DNA of 6,714 nt, taken from NCBI GenBank assembly GCA_030597865.1, contig JAUVQZ010000157.1:1-6714 (forward strand). The letters run 5' to 3'. The notes beneath the pieces are model-generated. The model saw only the letters and a list, made by a program, of their open reading frames with translations, had not been told where the DNA came from and made no database searches. Positions 1 through 5,756 of this stretch are shown piece by piece. Numbering within the stretch: position 1 is the first letter of the stretch; each line of letters opens with the position of its first letter. The stretch is from Pseudomonadota bacterium (GTDB lineage Bacteria; Desulfobacterota; Desulfobulbia; Desulfobulbales; SURF-16). The translations under genes and the position numbers were made by a program.

Positions 1-624
1 ATGATGGTCAAGGATCAGCTTTGCGGTGCCGGACTCGTAATCGATACCAGTGACCAGGCCGGTTGCCTTGTAATTAACGGTGAGCTGCTGGCCCGCCTGA
101 TCGTAGGCCTTGACGTCAAAGCTATAGGCGCCATCTTCCACCTTCTTGTCGAGCATATCAGTGCCGTCCCACTCCACCTGATGGGTACCCATGAGGAGCT
201 GACCAAGATCAACAATCTTCACCAGCTTGTCGGCGGCATCGCGAATCTCAAGAATGGCCATTTCGGCGTCCTCATCCGTGCTAAACTCGCCCTGGCCGAT
301 CTCCTCGCCGTTCACCGCAATACCATTGCCAAACACCCTGACCTCCTGATCCAGGAGGGTGAGGATCTGCAGGTTGTTCTGGGAGATCTGGTACTCCAGG
401 AGTTGATCCATGCTCTCTGACATCTTCATGGTGGCCTCCATATTGGACATATCAGCAACCTGGGAGGCCATTTCGCTATTGCTCATGGGCTCCATGGGAT
501 CCTGATGCTGGAGCTGGGTAATAAACAGAGTCATGAAATCGTCGGCATCAAGCTCCTTTTTGCCCACCGGCTCAAAGAGGGAACCGGTCTCTGTCAGGGG
601 AAGTCCTACGGCTGTGGTTTCCAT
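1..624 (-). CDS. flgD: Flagellar hook assembly (cap) protein FlgD, C-terminus beyond window
   Basis: FlgD forms the scaffold cap at the tip of the growing hook, outside the cell, and lets FlgE subunits polymerise. The 208 visible codons run from an ATG at 624 to the window edge without a stop, so the gene is partial. Residues 27-65 carry the FlgD N-terminal signature, with DFMTLFITQLQHQDPMEPMS at 29-48 followed by a Met/Ser-rich segment that aligns with the usual QLAQFSSLEQ region. A second domain spans about 85-208 and has the FlgD-type WDGTDMLDKKVEDGAYSF block at 152-169 (usually WDGxxxxGxxxxxGxY). The tail GTAKLILDHH looks like the start of the final strands, so perhaps only 10-25 residues are missing. 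The frame is closed by TAA just upstream (640-642), which fixes the ATG. An AGAGG sits 11 nt before it, a slightly long spacing. It lies 52 nt after fliK and is probably co-transcribed with it. Confidence 0.96.
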   Translation of the reverse strand, partial: METTAVGLPLTETGSLFEPVGKKELDADDFMTLFITQLQHQDPMEPMSNSEMASQVADMSNMEATMKMSESMDQLLEYQISQNNLQILTLLDQEVRVFGNGIAVNGEEIGQGEFSTDEDAEMAILEIRDAADKLVKIVDLGQLLMGTHQVEWDGTDMLDKKVEDGAYSFDVKAYDQAGQQLTVNYKATGLVTGIDYESGTAKLILDHH

Positions 625-676
625 TTTTCTATTCGCCTCTTATTTTCTATTAATGGACAAGGGTTCTCTGCAAAGC

Positions 677-2437
677 TTAGACAAAGAGGTTTACCCCTTC
701 CTCCTGACTGGCGTATTGATCGTTCTGGGCGCTGTGATAGAGGACATCATCGGGGAGATCCTCCAGGTTCTGGGCCTGGAGCTTTTCCCCGCTCCATGCC
801 ATCTCAAAGCGTTGCCAGGACTCGTTATCATCCTGATTCTGGCCCACAGAGACATTGACATCACCCAGGGAAAAACCCTTTTGCTCCATATTGTGACGGA
901 ACTCTTCCATGGATCCCTCCAGGGTCTCCTTGACCTTGCTGTTTTCCATGGCAAAGGACACGGACACCACCTGATTACGGATGGTGAGATCAACCTTGAC
1001 CTCGCCGAGCTCCACCGGGTGCATCCGTAAAACCAGATGCTGCTCACCACTCTTCATGCCGCGGGCCACGGCCAGGGAGAGCTGGTTTAGGATATGCTGT
1101 TGCTGCTGGACGGGAAAATGGCGAACCGGCGGGGGCTGATTGGCAGGCTGGGAAACGCTCTGGTCGGTGGATGTTTGACCGGTTGCCATACCGCCCTGAC
1201 GGGGCAGGGCAGATTCTTCCCTGTTGCCAACCACCAGGTTTTCAACAACCTGGGCACCATTGTTAACGGGATCCTGCTTAGGAGTACCACCCTCACCGGA
1301 CTCGCCCCGCACCTCGGTGGCCCTGGTAATGACACCATCAAGCCATTTCTGAATATCGTCCTGGAGCAGATCCTCCTCAACGTCCAGACCCTCTACAAAG
1401 CGCAGACGGGCCTGGTCATACATCTCCAAGAGGTCCTGATAGGCCTTGCCCAGGGAGCCCTGAATCACCGGAGAGAAGCCTGCGGACTGGTCCTCAAATG
1501 AGGCCTGTTTCATTACCTTCTCGAGACTGCCAAGGAACTTGGGCAGATCAAGCTGGGGTTGATCCTGCCGGGCCTGGGCCACGGCCTCCTTCAAAAGGGA
1601 CTGGAGACGCTCAAAATTAAGGGTCAGTTCCTCGCCAAAAACCTGCTCAGGGAGAAGATCAAGCTGGCCACCAAGGGAAACACCTGCCTTGTCAAGTAAG
1701 GCCTGAAGCTGTTCAGCCTCCCAGGGCGACAGGGTAACGGCCTGTAGACTTTCCGGAGTGATGTTCAACTCCTCCAAGGCCTGGCCAAGAAGGGCAAGAT
1801 CAATCTCTCCGTCGCCCACCACAACGCGGGAGGAGACCGTTGCCAACTGCTCAGGGGTGAGGCCCATCTTGGTCAACAGAGATTCCAGCATGGGAAACTC
1901 TGTTTCCGGCACCACAATGGCGGGATTTTCTTCAAATGAGACAAAATGATCTATCAAGGACTGAAGAAAGGCATGCAGATCTAGCTCGCCGTTATCGGCC
2001 TGGAATTGTTCGACCAAGGCATTGAAGTCGGCCTCGCCCATACCAGCCTGCTGAGCAAGGCCGGCAAGAATTGCCGCATCGGGCAGTTCAACGCTCCACT
2101 CACCCGGCCCCAGGGTTTTCTCCTGGGCCACCTGCTGGATATCTTGAAGAAAGAGGACAAGATTGGCAATGTCACTCTGCCCCTCTGTGCCCTTGTCATC
2201 CTCAACCCCTCCAGACCTTGCTTCACCCCTTGAGGTCTTGTCCGCACCAGAACCCGAGCATTGCTCGTTCCTGCGTCTCACTGCGAGCTGGTCCTGATTA
2301 CGCTGCTGCTTGTTGTTATCGAGGCGCCGATCAAGATGATCAGAGAATTTATTGCCTGATTTCTCAGCACCTCTGGCATGATCGACTGAAAGCTCGGCGC
2401 CACCCATTGGCAGCACGGGGTTAATCATATTTGACAC
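677..2437 (-). CDS. fliK: Flagellar hook-length control protein FliK
   Basis: FliK is exported during hook growth. It acts as a molecular ruler and switches the export gate (FlhB) from hook to filament substrates. I start it at GTG 2437, giving 586 aa, because a strong AAGGGAGG lies exactly 6 nt upstream. An open frame extends to 2542, but that part holds the sigma-54 promoter and leader hairpin. The N-terminal 110 residues are polar and low-complexity. Residues about 118-310 carry three imperfect repeats plus a half repeat. Residues 380-450 form a Pro/Gln-rich linker (QPPPVRHFPVQQQQ). The Flg_hook C-terminal domain lies at about 455-535, with LVLRMHPVELGEVKVDL at 468-484 matching the family LRLxPxxLGxVxV core, followed by the helix that ends near GFSLGDVNVSV. 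The protein ends GVNLFV. N-terminal length and sequence vary widely in this family, whereas the C-terminal domain is diagnostic. Confidence 0.95.
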   Translation of the reverse strand: MSNMINPVLPMGGAELSVDHARGAEKSGNKFSDHLDRRLDNNKQQRNQDQLAVRRRNEQCSGSGADKTSRGEARSGGVEDDKGTEGQSDIANLVLFLQDIQQVAQEKTLGPGEWSVELPDAAILAGLAQQAGMGEADFNALVEQFQADNGELDLHAFLQSLIDHFVSFEENPAIVVPETEFPMLESLLTKMGLTPEQLATVSSRVVVGDGEIDLALLGQALEELNITPESLQAVTLSPWEAEQLQALLDKAGVSLGGQLDLLPEQVFGEELTLNFERLQSLLKEAVAQARQDQPQLDLPKFLGSLEKVMKQASFEDQSAGFSPVIQGSLGKAYQDLLEMYDQARLRFVEGLDVEEDLLQDDIQKWLDGVITRATEVRGESGEGGTPKQDPVNNGAQVVENLVVGNREESALPRQGGMATGQTSTDQSVSQPANQPPPVRHFPVQQQQHILNQLSLAVARGMKSGEQHLVLRMHPVELGEVKVDLTIRNQVVSVSFAMENSKVKETLEGSMEEFRHNMEQKGFSLGDVNVSVGQNQDDNESWQRFEMAWSGEKLQAQNLEDLPDDVLYHSAQNDQYASQEEGVNLFV

Positions 2438-2443
2438 GGGCAT

Positions 2444-2451
2444 CCTCCCTT
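2444..2451 (-). promoter_or_regulatory. Ribosome binding site that selects the GTG start of fliK
   Basis: The minus strand reads AAGGGAGG here, then six bases (ATGCCC), then GTG. The ATG at 2443 touches this site directly and could not use it. The in-frame ATG at 2430-2428 is about 15 nt away, which is too far. The GTG at 2437 is therefore the best-supported start. Confidence 0.75.
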
Positions 2452-2467
2452 GTTTGCAGATAAACCA

Positions 2468-2501
2468 TGGCACCATCCTGGTATGTTTTTCCCTGGTGCC
2501 A
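2468..2501 (-). promoter_or_regulatory. Stem-loop in the fliK 5' leader
   Basis: Perfect 8-bp arms TGGCACCA (2468-2475) and TGGTGCCA (2494-2501) enclose an 18-nt loop. The predicted sigma-54 start site (near 2509) places the hairpin in the first 10-45 nt of the mRNA, about 17 nt before the Shine-Dalgarno. Possible roles are mRNA stabilisation, a protein binding site, or translational control of fliK. The arms are seen directly; the function is inference. Confidence 0.5.
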
Positions 2502-2519
2502 GACACTGACCATGGATAA

Positions 2520-2535
2520 AGCAATGGCTGTGCCA
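2520..2535 (-). promoter_or_regulatory. Sigma-54 (RpoN) promoter for fliK-flgD
   Basis: The minus strand reads TGGCAC, five bases (AGCCA), then TTGCT, which fits the RpoN consensus TGGCAC-N5-TTGCW. The GG and GC dinucleotides have the required 10-nt spacing. The expected start site is near 2509, leaving a leader of about 70 nt before the fliK GTG. Hook genes are RpoN-dependent in many polar flagellates and are activated by an NtrC-family regulator (FlrC/FlgR type), so location and gene content agree. The -24 box also lies inside a small palindrome, GTGCC-TTT-GGCAC (2530-2542). Confidence 0.85.
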
Positions 2536-2542
2536 AAGGCAC

Positions 2543-2872
2543 GAAACAACCTCCTCAAAAACCATACCCCCCAAACTTATTGCTTAATTTCAACAAGTTA
2601 AGAGATACACATTCTTATGGCAGGGGTTTGAAAAACCAACTCACACAGGGGAATGGGCAAGATTTACCGGGTGGATTTCAGGGAGGGATGGCAAGGGGAA
2701 AATGCAGGTGAGTCTGCCGCAGCAGGGTGGAGCGATTATTGCTAGGATTAATCGTGCTTAGGCGCCAGTTTCTAAAGAAAAAAAGAATGTAAAGAAAGAG
2801 AGGGAGTACAAAAGGGGGAAAGGGCCTTAAGGCCCCCTTGAATAATTGCCTTTTCGGCCAATCAGGGAAATA
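2543..2872. other. Non-coding stretch upstream of the fliK promoter
   Basis: No credible reading frame fills these 330 bases between the end of the motE-like gene and the sigma-54 promoter. It holds the terminator-like hairpin at 2812-2839, a purine-rich tract on the plus strand (about 2770-2818, pyrimidine-rich as read by the operon), and a small GGTTT-gaa-AAACC palindrome (2626-2638). Upstream activator sites for an RpoN enhancer-binding protein would be expected about 80-200 bp before the start site, roughly 2590-2710. I cannot pick one out with confidence. Confidence 0.5.
2812..2839 (-). terminator. Possible intrinsic terminator after the motE-like gene
   Basis: About 35 nt after the motE-like stop, the minus strand forms GGGCC-TTAA-GGCCC followed by TTTCCCCCTTTT. 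It could instead pair AAGGGGG with CCCCCTT across a 14-nt loop. The following T-tract is broken by C residues, so termination may be partial. Its position between the upstream unit and the sigma-54 promoter of fliK makes sense as a transcript boundary. Confidence 0.45.
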
Positions 2873-3367
2873 CTATTTAGAGGGGGTGCTGATGCGGCCA
2901 AGTATGCGGCTTACGCGCACGGCCTTCTGGGACTCGATTTTAGGGATGATTTTGGCGACCAGATCATTTTTCATGGCCCGCAGTATTTTCGCGACATTGG
3001 CATCCTCCATCTGATTTAAGATGGGGGCAACCTTGGAGGCGCTCATGCTGGAGTAGACCTTAATCAGATTTTTAAACTCCAGATCCTGCTCAGCCCTGAT
3101 CTCCACCAATTTTTCAGAAATATCCTTTTGCAGGGCGAGTATCTCAGCAAGCTTGGCATCAACATCCTTCTGCATCACCGCCAAATCCTGCTGGCGCTGG
3201 TCAAGCTCCTTTTCTTTGACAGCCACGGCCTGCTCCCGGGCTTTCAAGGAGACGGAAAAACTCGCCTCTTCAGCGGACGCCTTTACCGGTTTATTGGCAC
3301 CATGGCATGGCGTGCCCAGGGTCAGCGCCACCAGACCAAGCAAGGTGATTTTCATTATCTTCTTCAT
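2873..3367 (-). CDS. MotE/YlxF/FlbB-type flagellar protein (coiled coil plus MgtE-N-like domain)
   Basis: This 164-aa protein occupies the conserved slot between fliJ and fliK, where Bacillus has ylxF and Borrelia has flbB. Residues 1-24 look like a signal peptide or anchor: MKK, a hydrophobic stretch ITLLGLVALTLG, then TPCHGA. Cleavage after A24 is possible, and Cys21 is not in a canonical lipobox. Residues about 40-100 are a charged heptad-type coiled coil. Residues about 100-160 (YSSMSASKVAPILNQME, then NVAKILRAMK) resemble the MgtE N-terminal/MotE helical repeat. Known relatives act as periplasmic chaperones of motor parts (Rhizobium MotE) or as a motor collar protein (FlbB). A periplasmic or membrane-anchored motor accessory role is therefore likely here, by inference. 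The ATG at 3367 is chosen because the signal sequence follows it. The frame is open to a TTG at 3406, abutting the fliJ stop. No strong Shine-Dalgarno is visible. Confidence 0.8.
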   Translation of the reverse strand: MKKIMKITLLGLVALTLGTPCHGANKPVKASAEEASFSVSLKAREQAVAVKEKELDQRQQDLAVMQKDVDAKLAEILALQKDISEKLVEIRAEQDLEFKNLIKVYSSMSASKVAPILNQMEDANVAKILRAMKNDLVAKIIPKIESQKAVRVSRILGRISTPSK

Positions 3368-3406
3368 ATCAGTCACGTCTCTATTTTTCACCGGTCTGCC
3401 CAGCAA

Positions 3407-3847
3407 TCACTGGGGAGTTCTACCAAAACGCAGGACCGCCATCTCATCACTTTCATTCTGTTCCTTGCTGCGTTCCTCAGCCACATATTTCCCATAATCC
3501 CTTTTGCGGATCACCCCAACCATCTTCCGCTCCTTAACGGCCTCAGTAAGATCGTGACGGGCCCGGGCCACCACCTGCTCCTGGCTGGCAATGGTGTTTT
3601 CCAGCATCTTGATGAGCACCTCTTTGGCACGGACGGCCTCCATATAAAACTGAATCAGAGAGCCCTTTATCTTTTTCTGTTCCTTCTCAGCCAGGGAGGC
3701 GATCATCAGCAGGCGTTCATCTTTAAAAACTGCCAGGCGAACCAGATGGTTCTGGAGGATTGTCTGCTCCTGTCCCAGCTTGAGCTGGACCTGCTCCTCC
3801 ACATTGCGGCGGATGGTTTCTACTGCCTGTAGACGGAAATGGAACAT
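3407..3847 (-). CDS. fliJ: Flagellar export protein FliJ
   Basis: FliJ is the small antiparallel coiled-coil stalk of the flagellar export ATPase. It sits in the FliI hexamer ring, contacts FlhA and helps couple ATP hydrolysis to export. The 146-aa product matches the usual family length (about 147). It opens MFHFRLQAVETIRR, the typical FxFRLQxVLxxR start, and is charged and helical throughout with no membrane segment. The C-terminal block, with AVKERKMVGVIRKRDYGKY at 103-121 and ESDEMAVLRF at 132-141, matches the family pattern of an ERK-x-E/Y-rich helix followed by a DElA motif. I choose the ATG at 3847 over an upstream TTG at 3865 because the conserved FxFRLQ follows at once. No Shine-Dalgarno precedes it (the leader is AT-rich, GAATAAAAAA), which is unusual for this cluster. 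It follows fliI after a 141-nt repeat-filled gap and is 39 nt from the next start. Confidence 0.92.
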   Translation of the reverse strand: MFHFRLQAVETIRRNVEEQVQLKLGQEQTILQNHLVRLAVFKDERLLMIASLAEKEQKKIKGSLIQFYMEAVRAKEVLIKMLENTIASQEQVVARARHDLTEAVKERKMVGVIRKRDYGKYVAEERSKEQNESDEMAVLRFGRTPQ

Positions 3848-3869
3848 TTTTTTATTCAAAGGCAAAGAC

Positions 3870-3968
3870 AGATTGAATAAGAAGTTGAGGAATAAGAAGA
3901 AGGAAGGTTACTCAAATTCTTTCTTCTCAACTTCCCAACTTCTTATTTCTCAAATTCCCAACTTCTCA
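3870..3968. repeat. GA-rich modular inverted repeat in the fliI-fliJ gap
   Basis: The plus strand changes from purine-rich (3870-3908) to pyrimidine-rich (3912-3980), forming an imperfect fold-back. The best exact arms are AATAAGAAGTTG at 3876-3887 and its complement at 3937-3948. A second pair shares GTTGAG followed by AAGAA-rich sequence closer to the centre. The minus-strand word TTGAGAAATAAGAA (3941-3954) also occurs inside both 27-bp repeats of the fliH-fliI gap (5316-5329 on plus, 5765-5778 on minus). The two gaps are therefore built from one repeat family. No gene is seen here. Confidence 0.7.
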
Positions 3969-3983
3969 ATCTCTTTACCCCTT

Positions 3984-3988
3984 CCTCC
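3984..3988 (-). promoter_or_regulatory. Orphan Shine-Dalgarno directly after the fliI stop
   Basis: GGAGG, followed by AAGGGG, begins immediately after the fliI TGA (3991-3989). This is where a tightly coupled fliJ start would be expected. No ATG follows, and the repeat region begins instead. It looks like the ancestral fliJ ribosome binding site, separated from its gene by the repeat. The sequence is clear but the interpretation is inference. Confidence 0.4.
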
Positions 3989-5296
3989 TCAAATCAAGGT
4001 TAACAGCTGCTGGACACATTCGTCCATGGGCGCCTTTTCATCAACGGGCTGGCGGAGATAATCATTAATCGCATCAACAAGGCCAATGGCCCTGTCGATC
4101 TTGGGGTTGGACCCCTTGGCGTATGCGCCGATATTAATCAAATCTTCGGAACGGCGATAGGTGGCCAGCACCTCCAGCAACTCCTTGGCCTTTCTGACCT
4201 GCTCGGCAGAGACAACATCGGTCATACACCGGCTGACACTGGCCAGTACCTCGATGGAGGGATAATGGCCCTGGTTGGCAAGGTCCCGGTCAAGGACGAC
4301 ATGACCATCGACAATGGAGCGCACCGCGTCACCGATGGGCTCATTCATGTCATCGCCCTCAACAAGCACGGTATAGATGCCGGTAATACTGCCTTTACCC
4401 TCACAGGTTCCGGCCCTTTCCAGCAGCTTAGGGAGCTGGGAAAAAACAGAGGGGGTATAGCCCCGGGAGGTGGGGGGCTCGCCAATGGCAAGGCCAACCT
4501 CCCGGCTTGACATGGCAAAACGGGTCACCGAGTCCATCATAAGAATGACATCCCGGTTCTGATCGCGGAAAAATTCAGAAATGGACATGGCCATATAGGC
4601 CCCACGCATACGAACCAGGGGTGGCTGGTCTGAGGTGGCCACCACCACAACGGATCTGGCCAGACCTTCCGGGCCGAGGTCCCGTTCAATAAAGTCCCGC
4701 AACTCCCGGCCACGCTCACCAATAAGGGCGATCACCGAGACATCGGCCGCCGTATTTTTGGCAATCATACCAAGCAGGGTCGACTTACCGACACCGGAGC
4801 CGGCCATGATGCCGATGCGCTGGCCCTTGCCCAGGGTGAGCAGACCGTTAATGGCCCGAACCCCGACGTCAATGGGCTCCAGGATCCGCTCACGATCCAT
4901 GGGATTTAAGGGCTCGGCATAGAGGGGATAATGCTGCTCAACCTGGAGGGGCCCCTTACCGTCCATGGGGCGGCCCATGCCATCGATAATCCGGCCCAGC
5001 AGATTCATCCCCACCGGCACCTGGGCCTGGCCATCCACCATCCTGATGGCGCTGCCCGGCTCCACGCCCCGCATTTCGCCCAGGGGCATGAGCAAGACCT
5101 TGCCCTCACGGAAGCCAACAACCTCGGCCGGAATACGACTGGCACCCTTGAAGGCATCCACCTCACACATGGAGCCCACCGGGATACCCGGGCCATTGGA
5201 TTCGATGACCATACCGATAACCTGGCTTACCCGGCCGCGACTGGCCGTGGTCTCCGTGTTGCGGGCGGTCTTTATGCATTGGGCTAGATCTAACAT
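3989..5296 (-). CDS. fliI: Flagellum-specific export ATPase FliI
   Basis: FliI is the cytoplasmic hexameric ATPase of the flagellar type III export apparatus, related to the F1 beta subunit. It hydrolyses ATP to help unload chaperoned substrates at the FlhA/FlhB gate. At 435 aa it has the normal family length. Visible landmarks are the Walker A loop GSGVGKST at 166-173, the ALIGERGRE block at 190-198 containing the glutamate of the catalytic site, Walker B ILMMDSVTR at 251-259, and the type III ATPase signature EPPTSRGYTPSVFSQLPKLL at 273-292. The N-terminal beta-barrel region covers about 20-95, and the C-terminal helical domain ends in QQLLTLI. All key residues are intact, so I expect an active enzyme. 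The ATG at 5296 is well placed relative to homologues, but the preceding bases (CAATAACTAACCC) show no Shine-Dalgarno. Partners FliH and FliJ flank it, each across a repeat-filled gap. Confidence 0.98.
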   Translation of the reverse strand: MLDLAQCIKTARNTETTASRGRVSQVIGMVIESNGPGIPVGSMCEVDAFKGASRIPAEVVGFREGKVLLMPLGEMRGVEPGSAIRMVDGQAQVPVGMNLLGRIIDGMGRPMDGKGPLQVEQHYPLYAEPLNPMDRERILEPIDVGVRAINGLLTLGKGQRIGIMAGSGVGKSTLLGMIAKNTAADVSVIALIGERGRELRDFIERDLGPEGLARSVVVVATSDQPPLVRMRGAYMAMSISEFFRDQNRDVILMMDSVTRFAMSSREVGLAIGEPPTSRGYTPSVFSQLPKLLERAGTCEGKGSITGIYTVLVEGDDMNEPIGDAVRSIVDGHVVLDRDLANQGHYPSIEVLASVSRCMTDVVSAEQVRKAKELLEVLATYRRSEDLINIGAYAKGSNPKIDRAIGLVDAINDYLRQPVDEKAPMDECVQQLLTLI

Positions 5297-5310
5297 GGGT
5301 TAGTTATTGG

Positions 5311-5337
5311 AGAAGTTGAGAAATAAGAATTTGAGAA
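5311..5337 (+). repeat. Left copy of the 27-bp perfect inverted repeat
   Basis: This starts AGAAGTTGAGAAATAAG and ends TTTGAGAA, all 27 bases identical to the reverse complement of 5757-5783. It lies 14 nt upstream of the fliI ATG, where the Shine-Dalgarno would normally be. The next bases (ATAAAAAAC) differ from the other copy, as do the outside bases (TTATTGG against the fliH coding sequence). Confidence 0.9.
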
Positions 5338-5377
5338 ATAAAAAACAAAATTTCTTGTAACTATTGAGCGTATTAGC

Positions 5378-5559
5378 TGTTTAGGCTGTAGGTGCCCCCA
5401 GGAGATAAGCGTAGACTTCGAATACCCGTGGGGTGCTATGAGGTGAAGATGATTTTTAGCCTTTTCCCTGTTTTCAAACTATATGATTCATAAACTTTAT
5501 TATAATAGATGATAAAAGATTCTTTCCTACGTTTTTACTAACAGCCTTCAGCCTACACA
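5378..5559. repeat. Internal imperfect inverted pair (15 bases, 13 matching)
   Basis: The plus strand has TGTTTAGGCTGTAGG at 5378-5392, and the minus strand has TGTGTAGGCTGAAGG at 5545-5559. They differ at two positions. The words resemble a degenerate heptamer of the GGCTGTA/GGCTGAA type. The pair is nested inside the 27-bp repeats and does not overlap the 131-bp palindrome. Confidence 0.55.
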
Positions 5560-5600
5560 ACCTGAACAGATACAATTTCCTGTCATTTAAGATAAGGCTA

Positions 5601-5731
5601 CCTTGAAAAATTGCTATTTCGCCCGATTTCTGCGTCACAGCAAAAATAAAAATGCTCACATATCACTAATATGCTGCGCTTTTTATTTTCACTGTTCCTT
5701 GAACTCGAACTAAATATCTCATTTTTCAAGG
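5601..5731. repeat. 131-bp imperfect palindrome able to form a long hairpin
   Basis: The outer arms CCTTGAAAAAT (5601-5611) and ATTTTTCAAGG (5721-5731) are perfectly complementary over 11 bp. Moving inward, TATTT (5615-5619) pairs with AAATA (5712-5716), and ACAG (5637-5640) pairs with CTGT (5692-5695). An AAAATAAAAA run (5643-5652) pairs with TTTTTATTTT (5680-5689). CATAT and ATATG close on the 5-nt loop CACTA (5664-5668). Either transcribed strand would fold. In this operon it would form a large structure in the fliH-fliI intercistronic mRNA. Confidence 0.75.
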
Positions 5732-5756
5732 CACCCATAAGTACCTTCTCCCCAAC

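Noticed and set aside
1..1030. Plus-strand open frames opposite flgD and fliK
   Set aside because: They are antisense to genes with clear FlgD and FliK family motifs, overlap each other, and show no motif of their own.
2438..2542. Extension of FliK to a GTG at 2542 (621 aa)
   Set aside because: The extra 35 codons overlap the sigma-54 promoter and the leader hairpin, and a strong ribosome binding site sits 6 nt before the GTG at 2437.
3128..3832. 234-aa plus-strand frame opposite fliJ and the motE-like gene
   Set aside because: The minus-strand products fit known families and conserved gene order. The antisense frame is rich in His and Leu and has no recognisable domain, as expected of a shadow frame.
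3870..3968. CRISPR array or intrinsic terminator in the fliI-fliJ gap
   Set aside because: Repeat units are irregular, inverted and without constant-length spacers, and there is no GC-rich stem with a T-tract.
5385..5405. Second sigma-54 promoter before fliI (GG and GC spaced by 10 nt in the G-rich block)
   Set aside because: Only the two dinucleotides fit. The flanking bases depart from TGGCAC and TTGC, and G-rich sequence produces such spacing by chance.
5391..5445. Structured small RNA or tRNA-like gene in the G-rich block
   Set aside because: Only short CCCCA/TGGGG pairing was found, with no cloverleaf, T-loop motif or terminator.
5474..5659. 61-aa open frame on the minus strand in the fliH-fliI gap
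   Set aside because: It runs through the palindrome and the imperfect inverted pair, has no convincing ribosome binding site, and resembles no protein family I know. It looks like a chance frame in repeat DNA.
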